Positions 59,339 to 64,000 of a stretch of DNA of 64,000 nucleotides are shown here, in pieces. Numbering within the stretch: the stretch's first letter is position 1; every line of letters begins with the position of its first letter. A program made the translations under genes and the position numbers. The DNA lies in contig NW_009799102.1 in the NCBI RefSeq assembly GCF_000213175.1, positions 276,178 to 340,177 of the forward strand, read 5' to 3'. This DNA is from Neurospora tetrasperma FGSC 2508. Taxonomy: Eukaryota > Ascomycota > Sordariomycetes > Sordariales > Sordariaceae. Below the pieces are notes generated by a model that was given only the letters and a program-made list of their open reading frames with translations, was not told the origin of the DNA and searched no databases.

Positions 59339-59775
59339 TTAGGAAGCATTCACCTCCTCACAGAACGTCTCGACAGCAGGGAGGACTTCGTCTGTTATCA
59401 CCCGCAATCCCATTTCGTCGTTAGCATTTGTCTCTTTTCTTTCTTTTTTCCTTTTTTCTTTTTTCTGGCCTCTCCTCCAGACACGACATTCAAATAGAAG
59501 GTAAAGTGTACTTACAAATGGCGAAACAAGGGAGAGAAATACGTACTAACAGCAACATCCGTCCCACAATTCGCCAAGACGCACGCCGTCCCGGCTTGCA
59601 CAATGGCTGGCTCGTTTTCTGCCGTGCACCAGCATTTATAGTCAGACAGCGAGCAGGTGGTGGCAGAGGAGACGGCGTCGACGATGCAGGGCTGGGCGCA
59701 CGCGGGGATTTCGGAGAGGTCTTGGGCGGCGACGAGGCCGGCGGCGAGGGTGAGGAGGGTGAGGAGGGACTTCAT
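59339..59775 (-). CDS. Secreted CFEM-domain protein 2 (minimal)
   Basis: Two exons, 59775-59547 and 59391-59339, with a 155-bp intron (GTACGT donor, ATAACAG acceptor), give only 93 residues. A signal peptide (MKSLLTLLTLAAGLVAAQ) is followed directly by an eight-Cys CFEM domain: IPACAQPC, TTC, YKCWC, AIVQAGTACVLANCGTDVAV and, from exon 2, VETFCEEVNAS at the C-terminus. The protein is thus almost nothing but the domain. Same strand, intron position and phase as the neighbour at 58399-58850 point to a local duplication. A role at the cell surface or in iron/haem handling is possible from the family but is not shown. Confidence 0.88.
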
Positions 59776-61200
59776 TATGGATTTGGAGTTGATAAATGTG
59801 GATGTGGTGAAGAAGAGCTTGTGGGCGAGGGTGTGTGGACGTCTCAGCGTTTGGTGCTTGAAAATAACGAGACGGAAGCAGGATATTGTGTCCTCTTAAC
59901 TTTTTCTTCCTGGAAGTTTGCCCGGTTCCTACATCGTCTGCCTTGTCCGGGCGGTATTGTGTCCGAGGCCTGAGCCATGCTAAGAACTTTCATTCCCTTC
60001 GTGATGTATAGTGGGGAGAGTCAGGGGAAGTCATTACGAGCTTGAGGGTTCGCGATTGATGTGATGGATACGATGGAGTGTCCGTGGGAGATTATACGAA
60101 GGCGTGCTTCAGTTCAAAGCGCCTTTTTTCACGTACCCCGTTTAAGTGCTGGCCAGGCAATGAAGCCCTTCCTCAAGACTCCGGTCTGCTTCCCAAGACG
60201 CTGATCTTCACAAGGTCCCGGCGCAAGAAAAAAGCGAACGAATCTCACATTCGAACAGGCATCTGACAGAAAAAAAACAAAAAGCTCAGCTACACAAGAT
60301 CGGGATCGAACTCGCAACTAAGGAGGATACGACCGACCAGGTGGCTACCTACGAGAATACCACGTATTTTCTGGACCCAGCGCACTACGACAAGTTCTAA
60401 TGGACGATGGTGAAAGGTCTACACTTGTGTGCTTATATGGTCCCATTAGGTTATGCCGCTGGAAGGTTAGGGGTGAGCGACATAAAAGCCGAGAACAAAC
60501 TTTGAGGATGCACGGCTTTCCGGTCCCAACTTTTACACCTGTTGGCATGACTCGTTCGTATTCGAACATGTACGTTTCTTGTGATGTCTAATTTTGTGAT
60601 GACCATCAAAGCGGCAAGTTGCTATGGCATTTCATTGTTGACAAACGCCGCACCTGCCAACGCTGTTTTGTTTCTCGGGTTGCTCCGCCGACCAGCCGTT
60701 TGCTATTACATCGTTTCTTCTCTGGCTCCAAGGCAATACTCGAGGGGAAAAATAAAAATGTGACCATTCAAAAAGTGGGCAAATAGAGGACAATAAATTG
60801 TGGCGAGAGGTGTCCAGAAGATGAAGGCAAGAGCAAGATTTCGAAGTGGAAGAAGTGAACGGAAGTGACGGGTTGATGTACCCCGCTGCTCGTCGCCCAC
60901 CGCCGACACTCGCATCAAACCACCAAAGACAGCGAGCGGTATTGAAAGAAACGAAATTTGATCAAGACTAACATTACGAAATCGGCTAATAGGTAGGTAG
61001 GTAGTAGTAGTACTAAGGGATATGGTATCATGACTCAAAACCCGTAACAACAATACGCATCACATCAATAACTTCTTTTTTCTTTCCACCCACCGGGCAT
61101 CTCTCCTTCAACACCGGGCCATCATCATTCCCCGGCCCCCACTAGGTCCTCCAGAGGCATGCATCTTCCACCACAGCATGCTTCAACACCAGGGCAACAC
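59776..61200. other. Intergenic spacer
   Basis: Holds the promoter of CFEM gene 2 and the 3' side of the ABC transporter gene. A weak tRNA-like stretch near 60290-60350 is discussed under rejected items. A GGTA run lies at about 60990-61005. No gene was seen. Confidence 0.55.
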
Positions 61201-64000
61201 TCACTGCAACATCTGCTGCATGGCATTCACCCGATAACTCTCCCTCCTTGCCATCAACTCACTATGCGTCCCCCTATCCACAACCTTGCCGCCCTCCACC
61301 ACAAAAATCACATCCGCCTTCTGCACCGTATGCAATCTATGCGTAATCGCCAACACCGTCGTATCTCTCGCCACCTTCTCCAACCCCTCCTGCAACGCCG
61401 CCTCGCTAGCGGCATCCAGGGCGCTGGTACTCTCATCCAGCAACAACAGTCTCGGCTTCCTAACCAGTGCTCTCGCAATCGCCAGCCTCTGCCTCTGTCC
61501 ACCACTCAATCTAGACGCCGAGGCGCCGCATTCCGTCTCGTACCCCTCCGGCAACGAAGCAATGACGTCGTGGATGGAGGCAAGACGGCACGCTTCTTCG
61601 ATTTCGGCGTCCGAAGCCTCATGGCCTGGGCGCGCACCAAGTCCGACGTTGAACTTGACGGAACCGTCGAAGAGGGCGGGTTCTTGCGGGACGAGCGCAA
61701 TGGAGTCGCGGAAGGTGTTGGATGATTGGGTAGAGGAGATGTCGACGCCGTCGATGGTGATGGAGCCCGAAGTCGGGGAGTAGAGACGTTGGACGAGGTT
61801 CATGATGGTGGATTTGCCGGCTCCTGAAGGGCCGACCAAACCGACGAATTGGCCGGGTTGGATGGTGAAGGAGACGGAGTCGAGGACGGGATGGTCCGGG
61901 CGAGAGGGGTAGGCGAAGGAGACGTCGGAGAAGGTGATTTGTACGCCGGACTTCTTTTGGGGGGAGAGGCGGGAGGCGGAGGATTCGCCGGTGGCTTCGG
62001 GGTCGGTAGAGGGGGAAGAAGAAGAGGAGTCGTGCACGTGGTCGTTGGAGCCTAGGCCGATGACGCCCAGAATGCGGGAGATGGCGAGACGGGCACGAGA
62101 GAACTCGGGCGCCAAAGAAAACATTTGGCCCCAGAGCTGCGCGGACACGAGCATGGCGACCAACACGATGAAGAAGTCGCGCTGCGAGTACTCGCCGTGC
62201 ATAATACGCTGCGAACCCCACCAATAGGCAAAGGCGTAGACGAGGAAGGAGATCGAGTTGGCGAGGGCCAGCCAGATGTTGGTAAAGGCAGCCGCCTTGA
62301 CCATTTCGTCGCGGTTGTTCTTGAGCAGGCGCTGGTAGGAGCCGAGCACCTCGTGCTCGAGCGAGAGGGCGGCCACGGTCTTGATGGTCTGCACGGCTTC
62401 GACGGCCACGGAGGTGGCTCTGTTGAAGGCCTCGGCGTGGCGCTCCTCGTAACGGGCAAGCATGCGGAGCTGCATCAGACCAGTGCCGAGGAGGATGGGC
62501 ACGATGGAGAGGCAGACGATGGCAATCTTCCAGGCGAAGATGTGAGACAAGATGATGGCGGCGATGAAGTTGACGCAGATGGAGAAGACGGTGCCGATGG
62601 TGGAGCCGGAGAAGGCGCCCACCGAAGCGCTATCCTTGGTGATGATGGTCAACAGCGAGGATGGGCTGCGGCCCTCGGACTGGTGCCACTGCACGCCCTG
62701 TTCCATCAGAGAGCGGAATGACAGCACGCGCATGGCGTAGAGGAGCTTCTCGGCAATGAGAGCGAAGCACGACCAGGCGGCAAAGTTGGCGAAGAACTCA
62801 ACGCAGGCAAGCATAAAGAGGAAGCCACCGAAGAACTTGCCGTAGTAGAGGACCTTGTCCATGCTGCCGCTGCAAGGGTTGAGAGAGCTGATGGTGAAGC
62901 CGAAGAGCACGCCGGAGCCGGAGAAAGTACCACCGACGATAACAGCCGCGAAGATGGCGATCACGAGCCAGCCGAGACTGGGGCGGAGGAAGCGGCCAAG
63001 AGAGCGGACAACGCTGCTCAGGGGACGCTTAGTGTCGATGCCGTCAATCTCGTCTCCACTAGGGGTGGCGGCCTCGGCGGCAGCGGGAGCGGGAGCAGGA
63101 GTAACAGCGACTTCAGAGGCAGAGGGCTTCTCGACAGAGGTTCCAGTAGCGGAAGAGGAAGACTCGATGGACTCGCCAGAGACAGAAGAACCGGCCTCGG
63201 CCTTGTGAGCAATACCAAGAGTCTGGAGATTGGCCATCTTGGCGAAAGCACCGTCCTCCTTGGCCATGAGCTCGTCGTAGGATCCTTCCTCAATGACCTT
63301 GCCGGCTTCCATGACGACGATCTTGTCGGCGTTGCGGATGGTGGACAGACGATGGGCGATGGAGATGACGGTCCTGCTCTTGGCAGCACGGTCGACGGCT
63401 TCCTGGATGCGGCGCTCAGAGGCAGAGTCCAAGGCGGAAGTGGCTTCATCAAGGAGAAGAATCTTGGGATCACGGATCAAAGCTCTGGCGAGAGCGACAC
63501 GCTGGCGTTGACCACCACTGACCATGGAACCAGAGGGACCGGCATAGGTGCCGTAGCCCTTCTCGAGACGTTCGATGAAACCAGCGGCGTCGGCCTCAGT
63601 GGCGGCATGTTGAATGAGGTTGATGATCTCTTGGACGAGAGGACCGAAGGAGCTGACGATGGCGGGATCGATGGAGTCCTTGCCCTTCTTGGCCAAGTCG
63701 GCCAGCTCGTGGCTGTGGAGGATGTCCTTGAGACGCTGGTGTTCGGGCTTGGGAGAGTTGATAAGGCCGAGAGCAATGTTTTCCAGAATGGAGCGGTCGA
63801 GAAGAGAGGGTTCTTGTTGGACCAAGCTGATGAACGAGCGCAGGCTGCGAACATTGAGCTCCTTGAGATCGTAGCCGTCCATGGTGATTCTGCCAGAGTT
63901 GGGATCCTGGAGACGACTGATCATGGCCGCCACCGTGGACTTGCCACTGCCACTGAGACCGACAATAGCAGTGTGCTTGCCAGCAGGGAAGGCCAAGTCG
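61201..64000 (-). CDS. ABCB (MDR/P-glycoprotein type) transporter, 3' part
   Basis: Partial: the frame is open to the right edge and about 933 C-terminal residues are visible, without introns. Order: nucleotide-binding domain 1 (Walker A GLSGSGKS, Q-loop SLVQQEP, signature VSGGQRQRVALARAL, Walker B ILLLDEATSALD, His in ISIAHRLST), a Ser/Glu/Ala-rich linker, membrane domain 2 with about six helices, and nucleotide-binding domain 2 (GPSGAGKS, LVPQEP, LSGGQRQRLAIARAL, LLLLDESTSALD, LAITHRLHT). The first membrane domain must lie beyond the window. Such full-size exporters sit in the plasma membrane and pump lipids, peptides or toxic compounds; the fungal Pmd1/Ste6-like group is the nearest fit. 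All visible catalytic motifs are intact. NBD1 carries an extra stretch of roughly 35-40 residues between Q-loop and signature. Confidence 0.93.
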   Translation of the reverse strand, partial: DLAFPAGKHTAIVGLSGSGKSTVAAMISRLQDPNSGRITMDGYDLKELNVRSLRSFISLVQQEPSLLDRSILENIALGLINSPKPEHQRLKDILHSHELADLAKKGKDSIDPAIVSSFGPLVQEIINLIQHAATEADAAGFIERLEKGYGTYAGPSGSMVSGGQRQRVALARALIRDPKILLLDEATSALDSASERRIQEAVDRAAKSRTVISIAHRLSTIRNADKIVVMEAGKVIEEGSYDELMAKEDGAFAKMANLQTLGIAHKAEAGSSVSGESIESSSSATGTSVEKPSASEVAVTPAPAPAAAEAATPSGDEIDGIDTKRPLSSVVRSLGRFLRPSLGWLVIAIFAAVIVGGTFSGSGVLFGFTISSLNPCSGSMDKVLYYGKFFGGFLFMLACVEFFANFAAWSCFALIAEKLLYAMRVLSFRSLMEQGVQWHQSEGRSPSSLLTIITKDSASVGAFSGSTIGTVFSICVNFIAAIILSHIFAWKIAIVCLSIVPILLGTGLMQLRMLARYEERHAEAFNRATSVAVEAVQTIKTVAALSLEHEVLGSYQRLLKNNRDEMVKAAAFTNIWLALANSISFLVYAFAYWWGSQRIMHGEYSQRDFFIVLVAMLVSAQLWGQMFSLAPEFSRARLAISRILGVIGLGSNDHVHDSSSSSPSTDPEATGESSASRLSPQKKSGVQITFSDVSFAYPSRPDHPVLDSVSFTIQPGQFVGLVGPSGAGKSTIMNLVQRLYSPTSGSITIDGVDISSTQSSNTFRDSIALVPQEPALFDGSVKFNVGLGARPGHEASDAEIEEACRLASIHDVIASLPEGYETECGASASRLSGGQRQRLAIARALVRKPRLLLLDESTSALDAASEAALQEGLEKVARDTTVLAITHRLHTVQKADVIFVVEGGKVVDRGTHSELMARRESYRVNAMQQMLQ

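Noticed and set aside
60290-60355. tRNA-like sequence on the minus strand
   Set aside because: A B-box-like GAGTTCGATCC and a weak A-box occur at fitting distance, but the T-arm and acceptor stem do not pair, so no tRNA can be supported. A decayed tRNA-derived element is possible.

Overview
The window is nuclear DNA of a filamentous ascomycete, most likely a Sordariomycete close to Neurospora/Sordaria. The evidence is genes with short introns (about 55-180 bp) with GTANGT/GTGAGT donors and CTAAC-like branch points, long gene-poor spacers full of TACCTA-type micro-repeats, and a PRM1 protein with the sequence style of that group. No rRNA, CRISPR or intact mobile element was seen, and exon boundaries were worked out by hand from splice signals, phase and paralogue comparison.

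Left part (1-13.2 kb): two divergently oriented paralogues encode an unrecognised multi-pass membrane protein family. The left one (minus, 793-2841) is intact with six exons; the right one (plus, 8726-10814) keeps the intron positions but its middle is remodelled and is probably a pseudogene. Between them lie a secreted CFEM-like protein (minus, 6970-7520), a stretch with coding-like pieces of a possible further membrane protein (5.5-7.0 kb), and a 373-bp tandem duplication (3.17-3.92 kb). A small Cys-rich protein follows at 12.8 kb.

Middle part (16-34 kb): a trypsin/V8-like serine protease with a long acidic tail carrying two related amphipathic segments; the cell-fusion membrane protein PRM1; a membrane-anchored protein with a double-psi beta-barrel (expansin/RlpA-like) domain; and, on the minus strand, a probable zinc-finger regulator.

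Right part (34-64 kb): a spacer of nearly 10 kb, then the ER lectin Yos9/OS-9 ending in RDEL, a Zn2Cys6 regulator of maltose-activator type, two small uncharacterised proteins (one Cys-rich and probably mitochondrial), two tandem secreted CFEM proteins and the 3' part of a full-size ABCB (MDR-type) transporter that runs off the right edge.

The genes do not form one pathway. Several act at the cell surface: CFEM proteins, PRM1, the barrel protein, the ABC pump and the paralogous membrane proteins. The best candidate for an undescribed system is the protease whose acidic, Glu/Asp-rich tail holds antimicrobial-peptide-like amphipathic segments.
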